A stretch of 64,000 bases of DNA, from the NCBI RefSeq assembly GCF_001984825.2, contig NZ_CP043318.1, positions 2,790,001 to 2,854,000 of the forward strand. The letters are read 5' to 3'. This document shows positions 48,105 to 57,902 of this stretch, piece by piece. Made by a program: the position numbers and the translations under genes. Source of the DNA: Enterobacter chengduensis (GTDB taxonomy: Bacteria; Pseudomonadota; Gammaproteobacteria; Enterobacterales; Enterobacteriaceae). Every line of letters starts with the position of its first letter. Positions within the stretch are counted from its first letter, which is position 1. The notes beneath the pieces were generated by a model. The model saw nothing but the letters and a program-made list of their open reading frames with translations. It was not told the origin of the DNA and searched no databases.

Positions 48105-49316
48105 ATGTCATGGCAATCCTTCAAACAGACTTACCTGGTTAAGTTCTGGTCACCCGTCCCCGCCGTTATCGCGGCAGGCATTCTCTCTACTTATTATTTT
48201 GGCATTACCGGTACCTTCTGGGCCGTGACCGGTGAGTTTACCCGCTGGGGTGGACAGCTGCTGCAGCTCGCAGGCGTGCACACCGAAGAGTGGGGATACT
48301 TTAAGCTCATCCACCTCGACGGTACGCCGCTCACCCGCATCGACGGGATGATGATCATCGGCATGTTCGGCGGCTGTTTCGCGGCGGCGCTGTGGGCAAA
48401 TAACGTCAAGCTGCGTATGCCTAAAAGCCGCATCCGCATTCTGCAGGCGATTGTCGGCGGTATTATCGCCGGGTTTGGCGCCCGTCTGGCGATGGGCTGT
48501 AACCTTGCCGCCTTCTTTACCGGGATCCCGCAGTTTTCGCTTCACGCCTGGTTCTTTGCCGTCGCCACGGCCATCGGCTCTTACTTTGGCGCAAAATTCA
48601 CCCTGCTGCCGCTGTTCCGCATTCCGGTGAAAATAACAAAAGTCAGCGCGGCGTCTCCGTTAACCCAGAAGCCCTCTCAGGCACGCCGCCGTTTCCGCCT
48701 CGGAATGCTGGTCTTTTTCGCTATGGTGGCATGGGCGCTCTGCACGGCCCTGAACCAGCCCAAACTTGGTCTGGCGATGCTGTTCGGCGTGGGTTTTGGT
48801 CTGCTCATTGAGCGCGCGCAGATCTGCTTTACCTCCGCGTTTCGCGATATGTGGATTACCGGCCGGACGATGATGGCGAAGGCGATCATTGCCGGGATGG
48901 CGGTGAGCGCCATCGGCATCTTCAGCTATGTCCAGCTAGGCGTCGAACCAAAAATCATGTGGGCCGGTCCAAACGCGGTGATTGGCGGCCTGCTGTTTGG
49001 CTTCGGGATTGTGCTGGCCGGCGGGTGTGAAACCGGCTGGATGTACCGGGCCGTTGAAGGTCAGGTGCATTACTGGTGGGTAGGCCTGGGAAATGTTATC
49101 GGCTCGACGATCCTGGCCTACTTCTGGGATGATGTTTCTCCAGTACTCGCAACGAGCTGGGATAAGGTGAACCTGCTGAGCACCTTCGGTCCCCTCGGCG
49201 GCCTGCTGGTCACCTACGCCCTGCTGCTGATTGCTTTTTTACTGGTTGTCGCGCAGGAGAAGCGTTTCTTCCGTCGTGCGAGTGTTAAAACAGAAACGCA
49301 GGAGAATGCTGCATGA
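48105..49316 (+). CDS. yedE: YedE, YeeE/TsuA-family membrane transporter
   Basis: A 403-aa protein with about ten hydrophobic segments, nearly identical in pattern to E. coli YedE (MSWQSFKQTYLVKFW start; LAMGCNLAAFFTGIPQFS; ERAQICFTSAFRDMW; LAGGCETGWMYRAVEG). The conserved cysteines in GCN and GGCETG are those used for substrate transfer in the thiosulfate transporter TsuA; YedE has been proposed for selenium or sulfur compounds. The ATG at 48105 matches the family; an upstream frame to 48054 is not needed. It overlaps yedF by 4 nt. Confidence 0.9.
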   Translation: MSWQSFKQTYLVKFWSPVPAVIAAGILSTYYFGITGTFWAVTGEFTRWGGQLLQLAGVHTEEWGYFKLIHLDGTPLTRIDGMMIIGMFGGCFAAALWANNVKLRMPKSRIRILQAIVGGIIAGFGARLAMGCNLAAFFTGIPQFSLHAWFFAVATAIGSYFGAKFTLLPLFRIPVKITKVSAASPLTQKPSQARRRFRLGMLVFFAMVAWALCTALNQPKLGLAMLFGVGFGLLIERAQICFTSAFRDMWITGRTMMAKAIIAGMAVSAIGIFSYVQLGVEPKIMWAGPNAVIGGLLFGFGIVLAGGCETGWMYRAVEGQVHYWWVGLGNVIGSTILAYFWDDVSPVLATSWDKVNLLSTFGPLGGLLVTYALLLIAFLLVVAQEKRFFRRASVKTETQENAA

Positions 49317-49546
49317 AAGAGATCGTACCTGACTATCGCCTCGATATGGTCGGTGAGCCTTGCCCTTACCCGGCAGTGGCTACCCTTGAAGCGCTACCGC
49401 AGCTAAAAAAAGGGGAAATTCTGGAAGTGGTAAGCGATTGTCCGCAGTCCATCAACAATATTCCGCTGGATGCGAAAAACCACGGCTACACGGTGCTGGA
49501 TATTCAGCAGGACGGGCCAACCATTCGCTATTTGATTCAAAAATAA
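49313..49546 (+). CDS. yedF: YedF, TusA/SirA-family sulfurtransferase-like protein
   Basis: A 77-aa protein with the TusA-family active cysteine motif GEPCPYP (Cys about 18). It is translationally coupled to yedE (ATGA overlap), a pair found also in E. coli but at another locus. It probably carries persulfide or selenide sulfur from the transporter into the cell; the exact acceptor is unknown. Confidence 0.9.
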   Translation: MKEIVPDYRLDMVGEPCPYPAVATLEALPQLKKGEILEVVSDCPQSINNIPLDAKNHGYTVLDIQQDGPTIRYLIQK

Positions 49547-49555
49547 GAAAAAGAT

Positions 49556-49582
49556 ATGCGCCCCACCGGGGGCGCATTGAAC
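49556..49582. terminator. Terminator between yedF and ompW
   Basis: GCGCCCC / GGGGGCGC hairpin with an ACC loop between the convergent genes; the flanking T tract is poor. Confidence 0.45.
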
Positions 49583-49590
49583 GGACGGGA

Positions 49591-50223
49591 TTAGAAACGA
49601 TACCCCGCAGAGAACATAAACACCCACGGATCCAGTCTCGTGTTGATGCTTTGCTGGTCACCGTTATGCTTGAAGCGTACGTCCGTATCAATATCCATGT
49701 ACCAGACAGAGGCGTTAATCAGCCAGTCGCGGTTAATGAGATAATCCAGACCGACCTGTCCCGCCATCCCCCACGAATCTTTCAGGCTGAGGTCCGTCAG
49801 ACCGGCCGCTTTTCCGGTATCGTTAAACTTCTCATCAAAGAAGGTGGTGTAGTTCACACCCGCGCCAATATAAGGCCGCACCTTGCTGCTTGCGTCGCCG
49901 AAGTACCATTGCGCCATCAGCGTTGGCGGTAAATGGTGAACCGTGGCGATATCACCGGTTGGCCCTAAGCCAACGCGATGACGGAACGGCGTTGCCGCCA
50001 GAAGCTCAACACCTACGTTATCCGTCGCCATATAGGTGAACGTTAAACCTAACTGGGTGTTATTACTGACGTTAAAACCGCCCATCCCCAGCACGTTATC
50101 CGATCCTTCCGTTGGGCGAACCGTTGCCGAACCGGCACGGATAAAGAATTCGCCTGCTTCATGCGCATACGCGCTGCCAGAGAGACTGCTTAATACAAGG
50201 GCTGCCACCGCTAATTTTTTCAT
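49591..50223 (-). CDS. ompW: OmpW, outer-membrane beta-barrel protein
   Basis: A 210-aa precursor with a signal peptide ending AYA before His22. The mature part is an eight-stranded barrel of the OmpW family (alternating aromatic strands; C-terminal FSAGYRF). It forms a narrow hydrophobic channel and is a colicin S4 receptor in E. coli. It is divergent from the YkgJ-like gene, with a 282-bp AT-rich spacer that should carry the ompW promoter and its FNR-type control. Confidence 0.96.
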   Translation of the reverse strand: MKKLAVAALVLSSLSGSAYAHEAGEFFIRAGSATVRPTEGSDNVLGMGGFNVSNNTQLGLTFTYMATDNVGVELLAATPFRHRVGLGPTGDIATVHHLPPTLMAQWYFGDASSKVRPYIGAGVNYTTFFDEKFNDTGKAAGLTDLSLKDSWGMAGQVGLDYLINRDWLINASVWYMDIDTDVRFKHNGDQQSINTRLDPWVFMFSAGYRF

Positions 50224-50505
50224 ATCCGCTCCATCGTTGTGGTTTTAATCGCGGATGAGAATATACTCACAAAAGAGTAATAAGTGATCTGCCACAGATC
50301 ACATTAAAACCAGTAAGTTAACATTCATTGATCTGGGTTAATTTTTTGTGGCGCACCCAAAACGAATAAGTTGTTCTCATGTCAATTTTTGGCATTTCGC
50401 GGTTACAAAATTTTCCCTTTTTCCCCTCTTGCTCTTCTTCTGGCGGCTGGCTAATTTATCGCTCTCACAAGTTGATTTGATGCGTTGTTCTTTTGCAGGT
50501 GTGCC
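50224..50505. promoter_or_regulatory. ompW upstream region
   Basis: A 282-bp AT-rich divergent spacer. TTGATCTGGGTTAA near 50328 and TGATCTGCCACAGATCA near 50284-50300 form dyads; the second, TGATCTG...CAGATCA, is a 7-bp inverted repeat. E. coli ompW is controlled by FNR and others from this position; I cannot assign a site. Confidence 0.4.
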
Positions 50506-50910
50506 ATGAGTGATATTAACCCGTGCATGACGTGCGGAGCCTGTTGTGCGTATTTTCGAGTCTCTTTCTACTGGGCCGAAGCCAGCGATGGCGGCGGTAC
50601 CGTTCCGGTTCATCTCACCGAGCCGTTGACACCCTTTTTGCGCTGCATGAGCGGCACGAACCAAAAGCAGGCCCGCTGCGTCGCGCTGCAGGGTGAGCCA
50701 GGCGTGTCTACCCGATGTTCCATCTATGAGGATCGCCCCAGCCCGTGCCGGGAATTTGCCATGTCGGGGGAAGATGGGCAGGTCAACGAAGCCTGCAATC
50801 GCGCCCGCGCGCGCGTTGGATTACCGCCGCTTTACAAAGATATGCTTTTCCATACAAGCCTTGATGCTGCCACAGCAGGTGCATCCGGTGTACAATTGCC
50901 GGCTAATTAA
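50506..50910 (+). CDS. YkgJ-family cysteine-cluster protein
   Basis: A 134-aa protein with the N-terminal cluster [11 protein letters not shown] (about 6-16) and further cysteines ([27 protein letters not shown]), the UPF0153/YkgJ zinc- or iron-binding pattern. Metal and function are unknown. A CAGGT ribosome-binding site precedes the ATG. It lies 25 nt upstream of yciC, so it is probably co-transcribed. Confidence 0.85.
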   Translation: MSDINPCMTCGACCAYFRVSFYWAEASDGGGTVPVHLTEPLTPFLRCMSGTNQKQARCVALQGEPGVSTRCSIYEDRPSPCREFAMSGEDGQVNEACNRARARVGLPPLYKDMLFHTSLDAATAGASGVQLPAN

Positions 50911-50935
50911 CACCTGCAATACTCAAGGAGAGTGC

Positions 50936-51679
50936 ATGTCTATCACGGCGAAGTCTGTCTACCGTGACACGGGAAACTTTTTCCGCAATCAGTTCATTAC
51001 CTTTTTACTGATCGCGTTGCTATGTGCCTTTATCACGGTGGTGCTGGGCCATGCCTTCTCACCGAGTGATGAACAGATTGCCAGCCTGAGCCAGGGCGAC
51101 CATCTTGCGGGTAGCGTGGGGTTGTTTGAGCTGGTGCAAAACATGACGCCGGAACAGCAGCAAATCCTGCTGCGCGCGTCTGCCGCGTCCACGTTCTCAG
51201 GCCTGATTGGTAATGCGGTTCTGGCGGGCGGCGTTTTGCTGATGATTCAGCTGGTATCGGCGGGTCACCGGGTGAGCGCATTACGGGCAATTGGTGCCAG
51301 TGCGCCGGTCTTACCTAAGCTGTTTATTCTGATTTTTTTAACTACCCTGCTGGTGCAAATGGGCATTATGCTGGTCGTGGTGCCGGGGGTATTACTGGCT
51401 ATCGTGCTTTCCTTTGCGCCCGTGATGGTCGTGCAGGATAAGATGGGAATTTTTACCGCGATGCGCAGCAGTATCAGACTGGCATGGGCTAATATGCGTC
51501 TGGTGGCGCCTGCCGTGATCGGCTGGCTGCTCGCCAAAACGCTTCTGCTCCTGTTTGCGCCGAATTTTGCGGTATTAACGCCAAATGTGGGTGCGGTCGT
51601 GGCGAATACGCTGAGCAATCTGATCTCAGCGTTACTGCTGGTCTATCTGTTCCGCCTGTATATGTTAATTCGTCAGTAA
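50936..51679 (+). CDS. yciC: YciC, UPF0259 membrane protein
   Basis: A 247-aa protein with about six transmembrane helices, matching E. coli YciC in length and start ([20 protein letters not shown]). CAAGGAGAG precedes the ATG. The upstream frame to 50693 overlaps the YkgJ gene and is false. Function unknown; first of yciC-yciB-yciA. Confidence 0.95.
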   Translation: MSITAKSVYRDTGNFFRNQFITFLLIALLCAFITVVLGHAFSPSDEQIASLSQGDHLAGSVGLFELVQNMTPEQQQILLRASAASTFSGLIGNAVLAGGVLLMIQLVSAGHRVSALRAIGASAPVLPKLFILIFLTTLLVQMGIMLVVVPGVLLAIVLSFAPVMVVQDKMGIFTAMRSSIRLAWANMRLVAPAVIGWLLAKTLLLLFAPNFAVLTPNVGAVVANTLSNLISALLLVYLFRLYMLIRQ

Positions 51680-51734
51680 TCATGAGGCGGGGAGATTGCC
51701 GTCTCCCGCCCCGTTCAGAAGATGGAATCACAGA

Positions 51735-52274
51735 ATGAAGCAGTTTCTTGATTTTTTACCGCTCGTGGTCTTTTTCGCGTTTTATAAGCTGTATGACATT
51801 TATGCGGCGACCACTGCGCTGATCGTTGCCACCGCCGTGGTGCTGATCTACAGCTGGGTTCGCTATCGTAAAGTCGAAAAAATGGCGCTGGTCACCTTCG
51901 TGCTGGTCGCCGTGTTCGGCGGACTGACTTTGTTCTTCCATAACGATGAATTTATCAAGTGGAAGGTAACCGTCATTTACGCACTGTTTGCGGGCGCGCT
52001 GTTAATCAGCCAGTGGGTGATGAAAAAGCCGCTGATCCAGCGCATGCTGGGTAAAGAGCTGACGCTGCCGCAACAGGTCTGGTCCCGTCTGAATATCGCC
52101 TGGGCGGTCTTCTTTATTCTCTGCGGTCTTGCCAATATCTATATCGCCTTCTGGCTGCCGCAGAATATCTGGGTCAACTTCAAGGTCTTCGGCCTGACCG
52201 CGCTGACCCTTATCTTCACCCTGTTAAGCGGCGTATACATCTACCGCCACATGCCGCAGGACGACAAGCACTGA
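51735..52274 (+). CDS. yciB: YciB, inner-membrane septation/envelope protein
   Basis: A 179-aa protein with five predicted transmembrane helices, matching E. coli YciB (intracellular septation protein A homologue), which interacts with cell-division and elongation proteins. The start [13 protein letters not shown] at 51735 matches the family. Confidence 0.96.
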   Translation: MKQFLDFLPLVVFFAFYKLYDIYAATTALIVATAVVLIYSWVRYRKVEKMALVTFVLVAVFGGLTLFFHNDEFIKWKVTVIYALFAGALLISQWVMKKPLIQRMLGKELTLPQQVWSRLNIAWAVFFILCGLANIYIAFWLPQNIWVNFKVFGLTALTLIFTLLSGVYIYRHMPQDDKH

Positions 52275-52378
52275 TTAATGACTGACCGGAACGTCAACGA
52301 CAGGCGTTCTGGTCTATTCTCACCGCCCACGAATCATAGTAGCATCCCGCCTGAAGTCTTCCGTTACGAGTTAAAACA

Positions 52379-52774
52379 ATGACAACAACTAACGCCCCGC
52401 AGGGCGAACTGGTTTTACGCACACTGGCAATGCCCGCTGACACCAATGCCAATGGCGATATTTTTGGCGGCTGGCTGATGTCGCAGATGGATATGGGCGG
52501 CGCAATTCTGGCAAAAGAGATCGCCCACGGGCGCGTGGTCACCGTGAGAGTGGACGGCATGACCTTCCTGCGCCCGGTTGCGGTGGGTGATGTGGTTTGC
52601 TGCTACGCGCGCTGCGTGAAGCGCGGTAATACCTCCATTTCCATCAACATCGAAGTCTGGGTGAAGAAAGTCTCTTCTGAACCTATTGGGCAGCGTTATA
52701 AGGCCACTGAAGCGCTGTTTATTTATGTCGCAGTGGACAGCGAGGGCAAACCTCGTCAACTTCCTCAGGCCTGA
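52379..52774 (+). CDS. yciA: YciA, acyl-CoA thioesterase
   Basis: A 131-aa hotdog-fold thioesterase with the active-site stretch DTNANGDIFGGWLMSQMD (about 21-38) typical of YciA/BFIT proteins, which hydrolyse a wide range of acyl-CoAs. Length matches E. coli YciA. A terminator follows. Confidence 0.96.
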   Translation: MTTTNAPQGELVLRTLAMPADTNANGDIFGGWLMSQMDMGGAILAKEIAHGRVVTVRVDGMTFLRPVAVGDVVCCYARCVKRGNTSISINIEVWVKKVSSEPIGQRYKATEALFIYVAVDSEGKPRQLPQA

Positions 52775-52783
52775 TCGACAGGC

Positions 52784-52812
52784 AAAAAAAAGCCTCCTTT
52801 CGGAGGCTTCTC
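52784..52812. terminator. Bidirectional terminator between yciA and tonB
   Basis: AAAAAAAAGCCTCC / GGAGGCTTCTCTT with a TTTC loop lies between the convergent genes. Confidence 0.85.
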
Positions 52813-53535
52813 TTATTCCATCTGCGCCCCGCCGTTCAGGCGGAAAACGATATTGACGATCAATCCGCTCCCCGGCTTACCCGGCTCATAGCGCCATCTG
52901 CGCATGGCAGATTTCACCTCGCGCTCAAACATATTAGAAGGTTGCGCAGACAAGATTTCCACGTTATCCACGCGCCCATCCGCGGTCACGTCAAATTTCA
53001 CCCGCACGCGGCCTTCAATACGTAAGGCCTGAGCTCGCGCCGGATACTGAGGCTGGTTGCGGCTTACGGCGCGCGGGCCCGCTGGCGCGGTGACCGTTGG
53101 CTTTGCCGTCGTTGCCGTATTGTTCATCACCGGACGTGAGGGCGCCGCGTTTTCGACCGGCTGGGTCGCGCGCGGCTCGACCGGACGTTCCTCGCGTTTC
53201 GGACGCTCCTCCACCTTTTTCACCGGCTTTGGCTTCGGCTTAGGTTTTGGCTTCGGTTCAGGTTTGTGGATCACCACCGGCGCTTCCTTCGGTGGTTCCG
53301 GAACGGGCTCGGGCTCTGGCTCCGGTTCAGCCACCGGCTGTGGCGGCGGAGGAGCAACCTGCGGCGGCTCAAGATCCGCTGGCGACACCATCGTCACGGA
53401 AATCGGCTGCGCGGGCGCGGGCATTTCAATAACCTGATGAACCGAGGTATACAGCAGACCCGCCACAACGGCACCGTGAATCACGACAGAAAGCAGCGTC
53501 GGCCAGGGAAAGCGGCGAGGTAAATCAAGGGTCAT
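52813..53535 (-). CDS. tonB: TonB, energy-transducing protein
   Basis: A 240-aa periplasm-spanning protein. It has an N-terminal signal anchor (PWPTLLSVVIHGAVVAGLLY with the SxxxH motif), a proline-rich segment of Glu-Pro and Lys-Pro repeats (about 65-120), and the C-terminal domain (NQPQYPARAQALRIEG, MRRWRYEPGKPGS) that contacts the TonB box of receptors. The start MTLDLPRRF at 53535 matches E. coli; an upstream in-frame ATG at 53544 is possible. Confidence 0.97.
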   Translation of the reverse strand: MTLDLPRRFPWPTLLSVVIHGAVVAGLLYTSVHQVIEMPAPAQPISVTMVSPADLEPPQVAPPPPQPVAEPEPEPEPVPEPPKEAPVVIHKPEPKPKPKPKPKPVKKVEERPKREERPVEPRATQPVENAAPSRPVMNNTATTAKPTVTAPAGPRAVSRNQPQYPARAQALRIEGRVRVKFDVTADGRVDNVEILSAQPSNMFEREVKSAMRRWRYEPGKPGSGLIVNIVFRLNGGAQME

Positions 53536-53581
53536 CGAAGTCATAATCATCAACGTTAAAAAACCGAACCCTGATTTTAAA

Positions 53582-53602
53582 TGCAAATAGCAATCATATT
53601 CA
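53582..53602 (-). promoter_or_regulatory. Candidate Fur site upstream of tonB
   Basis: TGCAAATAGCAATCATATTCA lies 47 bp before the tonB start and partly fits the Fur consensus, at the position of the known E. coli tonB Fur site. Iron control is expected from the family. Confidence 0.5.
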
Positions 53603-53755
53603 ATAAGACACTTTGTTCTGACGCAACTTTAGCGCCAGAGAGGCCAAAAAAGGCGCAGTCAGATCAGGGTATTAACATTGTTTTTATTTTACATTGCAGT
53701 CGTATGCCCTTTCACATAACGTAGCTGACACTTTTACCGGTTAAGGAGCTTCGCC

Positions 53756-54052
53756 GTGCTTTACGTGATTTACTCTGAAGATGTTGCAGATTCACTTGAG
53801 AAACGCCAGTCTGTCCGCCCTGCTCACCTGGCGCGTTTGCAGCTGCTCCAGGATGAAGGTCGTTTACTGACCGCCGGCCCAATGCCTGCTGTAGACAGCA
53901 ACGATCCGGGTGCCGCCGGTTTTGCCGGTTCAACCGTTATCGCCGAGTTTGAATCTCAGGAAGCCGCTCAGGCGTGGGCCGATGCAGACCCGTACGTTGC
54001 AGCGGGTGTGTATGCGAAGGTAACGGTAAGACCGTATAAAAAAGTGTTTTGA
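53756..54052 (+). CDS. yciI: YciI family protein
   Basis: A 98-aa ferredoxin-like-fold protein, starting with GTG preceded by AAGGAG. His22 (RPAHLARL) and the Asp/Ser residues of the conserved cleft are present. E. coli YciI has the same length. The reaction is not known. Confidence 0.95.
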   Translation: MLYVIYSEDVADSLEKRQSVRPAHLARLQLLQDEGRLLTAGPMPAVDSNDPGAAGFAGSTVIAEFESQEAAQAWADADPYVAAGVYAKVTVRPYKKVF

Positions 54053-54055
54053 TGC

Positions 54056-54083
54056 AAAAAGGCTCCCGCAGGAGCCTTTTTTC
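54056..54083. terminator. Bidirectional terminator between yciI and leuE
   Basis: AAAAAGGCTCC / GGAGCCTTTTTT with a CGCA loop. Confidence 0.88.
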
Positions 54084-54086
54084 ACA

Positions 54087-54722
54087 TCAATGCAGCGACG
54101 CTAATCTCGCCGCAAACCCGACGAACAGCAGCCCTATCAGCCCGTTCCCCAGCTTTGCCAGTTTCTTTTTGGTTTTCAGATAACGCGTGACAAACGCACC
54201 GGAGAAGATTAGGAAGCTCATGTACATAAAGCTTATCAACTCCAGCGTCGTCGCGAGGATCAGGAAAGAAGTGCCGGTGCTCTCCGAATTCACGTCAATG
54301 AACTGTACGAAGAACGATACGTAGAACAGAATCGCTTTGGGATTGGTCAGGCTTAACACCAGCGAACGCTTCATGATCGTACTGGCAGGTTCGGGGCCGC
54401 TTTCATGAGCATTCTTTTGACGGTTCACCACCGACCAGAGCATTTTGCCCCCCAGCCAGAGCAGGTAAAAAGCCCCGAGATAGCGCACGATATTAAATAG
54501 CACCGGCGTGGTCTGAATTAAGGCCGCAACGCCCGCCCAGGCCAGAAACATCAGAACCGCATCGCCAATGAATACGCCCGTGGCGGCAAGGTACCCTTTT
54601 TTAACGCCGTGCCCAATTCCGGTTTTGAGCACAAACAGGGTATTCGGCCCCGGGACCAGCACGATAAAAAATGCGCCGACAACGTACGTCCAGAAATTTA
54701 GTACACCAAACTCCGCAAACAC
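54087..54722 (-). CDS. leuE: LeuE, leucine efflux protein (RhtB/LysE family)
   Basis: A 211-aa inner-membrane exporter with six hydrophobic segments. The family signature [17 protein letters not shown] is at about 24-40. It resembles E. coli LeuE (YeaS), including [17 protein letters not shown] and [19 protein letters not shown], but in E. coli the gene lies elsewhere. It exports leucine and some analogues. Confidence 0.88.
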   Translation of the reverse strand: MFAEFGVLNFWTYVVGAFFIVLVPGPNTLFVLKTGIGHGVKKGYLAATGVFIGDAVLMFLAWAGVAALIQTTPVLFNIVRYLGAFYLLWLGGKMLWSVVNRQKNAHESGPEPASTIMKRSLVLSLTNPKAILFYVSFFVQFIDVNSESTGTSFLILATTLELISFMYMSFLIFSGAFVTRYLKTKKKLAKLGNGLIGLLFVGFAARLASLH

Positions 54723-54831
54723 CTCTCCCTCCTTTTGCTAAACACAACAGGAACAACGCTGCAAATACGCTATTCCCAAAAATCAGACCCTATAAAAATC
54801 AGCGGGCACCATTACGGTGCCCTCATGGTTT

Positions 54832-55005
54832 TCAGATATCCTGGACTGCGAACAGCAACGCGTTGCGGTGCCGGGTCAATCCACATTTTCTGATGGCGTG
54901 AATACGCATATTGCGGCGGGATTGTGCTTCCAGCCAACGAGCCTTGCGACGACTCACCTGTCGCAACATGCGCCAGCGCCCTACTTCAGTTCTACTGCGC
55001 TTCAT
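54832..55005 (-). CDS. yciY: YciY, small basic protein
   Basis: A 57-aa, very Arg-rich protein (MKRSRTEVGRWRMLRQVSRR...), same length and position (next to clsA) as E. coli YciY. A longer frame to 55128 is open but its extra N terminus is not conserved. Function unknown. Confidence 0.85.
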   Translation of the reverse strand: MKRSRTEVGRWRMLRQVSRRKARWLEAQSRRNMRIHAIRKCGLTRHRNALLFAVQDI

Positions 55006-55163
55006 GTCTACAACTCTTTCTCTAACACTATTTCTTTTAAAAGAAAGGCCATTATAAACCCAACCCGGCGGCAAACCAGCGCTTTTACCTGGCGTTTTTA
55101 TTTGCCAGATGAATCCTGATGCGTACACTCATAACAATACGCTTTCAAAAGGATTTTTTATCT

Positions 55164-56624
55164 ATGACAACCTTCTACACCGTGGTGAGTTGGCTGGTCA
55201 TTCTGGGATACTGGCTGTTAATCGCGGGTGTGACCTTACGCATCCTGATGAAGCGCAGAGCCGTACCCTCTGCCATGGCCTGGCTTCTGATCATTTACAT
55301 CCTCCCGCTGGTGGGAATTATTGCCTATCTCTCATTCGGTGAGCTTCATCTGGGTAAACGCCGCGCCGAGCGGGCCCGCGCCATGTGGCCTTCAACCGCG
55401 AAGTGGCTGAACGACCTCAAAGCCTGCAAACATATTTTTGCCGAGGAGAACAGCAGCGTCGCCTCCTCACTGTTTAAGCTGTGCGAACGCCGCCAGGGGA
55501 TTGGCGGCGTTAAGGGCAATCAGCTGCAGCTGCTGACTTCGTCCGACGACGTCATGCAGGCGCTAATCCGCGATATTCAGCTGGCGCGTCATAATATCGA
55601 GATGGTTTTTTATATCTGGCAGCCAGGCGGCATGGCCGACCAGGTCGCTGAGTCCCTGATGGCGGCAGCGCGACGCGGTATTCATTGCCGCCTGATGCTT
55701 GACTCCGCAGGCAGCGTGGCGTTTTTCCGTAGCCCCTGGGCGGGCATGATGCGCAATGCCGGGATCGAAGTGGTCGAAGCGCTGAAGGTAAATCTTCTGC
55801 GCGTGTTTCTGCGCCGGATGGATCTTCGCCAGCATCGCAAAATGATCATGATCGATAACTATATTGCCTACACCGGCAGTATGAACATGGTTGACCCGCG
55901 CTTCTTCAAACAGGACTCGGGCGTTGGGCAATGGGTTGACTTGATGGCGCGAATGGAGGGGCCGATTGCCACCTCGATGGGCATCGTTTACTCCTGCGAC
56001 TGGGAGATAGAGACCGGCAAGCGTATTCTGCCGCCCCCGCCGGACGGCAATATTATGCCGTTTGAAGAGGCCAGCGGTCACACCATTCATACCATTGCTT
56101 CCGGGCCGGGCTTCCCGGAGGATTTGATCCATCAGGCGCTGCTGACGGCAACCTACTCGGCGCGTGAATATCTGATCATGACGACGCCCTACTTTGTTCC
56201 CAGCGATGACCTCCTGCACGCGATCTGTACCGCGGCGCAGCGCGGCGTCGATGTGAGCATCATTTTACCACGCAAGAATGACTCCCTGCTGGTGGGCTGG
56301 GCCAGCCGGGCATTCTTTAGCGAGCTGCTGGCAGCAGGGGTGAAAATTTACCAGTTCGAGGGGGGGTTGCTCCACACCAAGAGCGTTCTCGTTGACGGTG
56401 AGCTGAGCCTGGTGGGCACGGTCAACCTGGATATGCGCAGCCTGTGGCTCAACTTTGAAATCACGCTGGTGATTGATGACGCCGGTTTTGGCGGTGACCT
56501 CGCGGCGGTTCAGGATGACTATATCTCCCGTTCGCGGCTGCTGGATGCCAGACTGTGGGTAAAACGTCCGCTGTGGCAGAGAATTGCTGAACGACTGTTT
56601 TACTTCTTTAGTCCGTTGCTGTAA
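55164..56624 (+). CDS. clsA: Cardiolipin synthase A
   Basis: A 486-aa membrane enzyme joining two phosphatidylglycerols. Two N-terminal transmembrane helices (about 4-24 and 38-58) precede two phospholipase-D domains with HKD motifs: [18 protein letters not shown] (about 224) and [18 protein letters not shown] (about 404). Length equals E. coli ClsA. AGGA precedes the ATG at 55164. Confidence 0.97.
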   Translation: MTTFYTVVSWLVILGYWLLIAGVTLRILMKRRAVPSAMAWLLIIYILPLVGIIAYLSFGELHLGKRRAERARAMWPSTAKWLNDLKACKHIFAEENSSVASSLFKLCERRQGIGGVKGNQLQLLTSSDDVMQALIRDIQLARHNIEMVFYIWQPGGMADQVAESLMAAARRGIHCRLMLDSAGSVAFFRSPWAGMMRNAGIEVVEALKVNLLRVFLRRMDLRQHRKMIMIDNYIAYTGSMNMVDPRFFKQDSGVGQWVDLMARMEGPIATSMGIVYSCDWEIETGKRILPPPPDGNIMPFEEASGHTIHTIASGPGFPEDLIHQALLTATYSAREYLIMTTPYFVPSDDLLHAICTAAQRGVDVSIILPRKNDSLLVGWASRAFFSELLAAGVKIYQFEGGLLHTKSVLVDGELSLVGTVNLDMRSLWLNFEITLVIDDAGFGGDLAAVQDDYISRSRLLDARLWVKRPLWQRIAERLFYFFSPLL

Positions 56625-56987
<363 letters not shown>

Positions 56988-56988
56988 T

Positions 56989-57017
56989 AAAAAAGGCTGC
57001 GATTGCAGCCTTTTTTA
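56989..57017. terminator. Bidirectional terminator between yciU and the ion-channel gene
   Basis: AAAAAAGGCTGC / GCAGCCTTTTTT with a GATT loop. Confidence 0.9.
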
Positions 57018-57018
57018 T

Positions 57019-57855
57019 TTACTCCGGCAATTCGCTGCCGCAGCGGTGACAAAAGCGCGCGTCGTGTTCATGCTCGCCCTGCTGGCAATGCGGACATTTG
57101 CGCAGCTGTTTGCGGCTTTGAAATGCACTGCTCATGTGCGTGGTAATAAGCCCGGTCGGAATGGCAATCACCGAATAGCCAATCAAAATCAGCACTGAAG
57201 CCACAATGCGGCCCAGCGGCGTATGGGGAGTAATATCACCGTAACCCACGGTCGTGACGGTCACAATCGCCCAGTAGACGGACGCGTTGAGCGTCGTAAA
57301 GCCATATTTTGGCCCCTCGATTAAATACATCAGCGCGCCAAAAACAATCATGACAATGGCAATAAACGAGTAGAACAGGATCAGCTGATGCCGCGCGCTG
57401 ACGATTGCACTCCAGAACACGCGCAAAGACGGCATAAAACGCAGTAGCTTCAGAATACGTAATACGCGAATCACGCGCATCGCTCGCCAGGCAAAGACAT
57501 AGCTCAGGCTAATCTCCGGCCACAGCCACATCACATAGAGCGGCAGGATGGTGGCTAAATCGATAAAGCCCCAGAAGCTAAAAACATACCTGGCCGGGTT
57601 GGGCCAGGCTATCACTCTGAGGAGATATTCAGCGGTAAAGACCAGGGTTATCGCCAGCTCAAGCCAGACAAAGATATGCCATTCGTCATACGTCAGGTGA
57701 TATTGCGTCCCGGCACCCGATTCAATAAAGATGACCACCACGCTGAGCAGCGCAAACAAACCGCAAAGCCCTTCAAAGCGTCGTCCGGATAGCGTTTCAG
57801 GATCGAATAAAAAATGATAGAGCCGCCGGCGGGCAGATGTGAATAAACGCGACAC
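57019..57855 (-). CDS. Voltage-gated potassium-channel-like ion transporter with C-terminal zinc ribbon
   Basis: A 278-aa six-helix channel. The S4 voltage-sensor pattern RAMRVIRVLRILKLLRFM (about 125-142) and the selectivity filter TVTTVGYGD (about 203-211) are clear. The C terminus is a CPHCQQ...CHRCG zinc ribbon instead of a RCK or cyclic-nucleotide domain. I start at the GTG at 57855 (GCGAGG upstream), because the frame above it runs through the opp terminator. It is not E. coli Kch, which has a RCK domain and lies elsewhere in this cluster. Confidence 0.87.
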   Translation of the reverse strand: MSRLFTSARRRLYHFLFDPETLSGRRFEGLCGLFALLSVVVIFIESGAGTQYHLTYDEWHIFVWLELAITLVFTAEYLLRVIAWPNPARYVFSFWGFIDLATILPLYVMWLWPEISLSYVFAWRAMRVIRVLRILKLLRFMPSLRVFWSAIVSARHQLILFYSFIAIVMIVFGALMYLIEGPKYGFTTLNASVYWAIVTVTTVGYGDITPHTPLGRIVASVLILIGYSVIAIPTGLITTHMSSAFQSRKQLRKCPHCQQGEHEHDARFCHRCGSELPE

Positions 57856-57871
57856 AGTAACCTCGCAAATA

Positions 57872-57900
57872 ATAAGGGCTGACATCATGTCAGCCCTTGC
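57872..57900 (-). terminator. Terminator of the opp operon
   Basis: AAGGGCTGAC / GTCAGCCCTT with an ATGAT loop, then TATTATTTG on the minus strand, right after the oppF stop. Confidence 0.85.
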
Positions 57901-57902
57901 AA

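Noticed and set aside
57019..57855. E. coli kch orthologue
   Set aside because: Kch is about 417 aa with a RCK domain; this protein is 278 aa with a zinc ribbon and lies on the other side of clsA.
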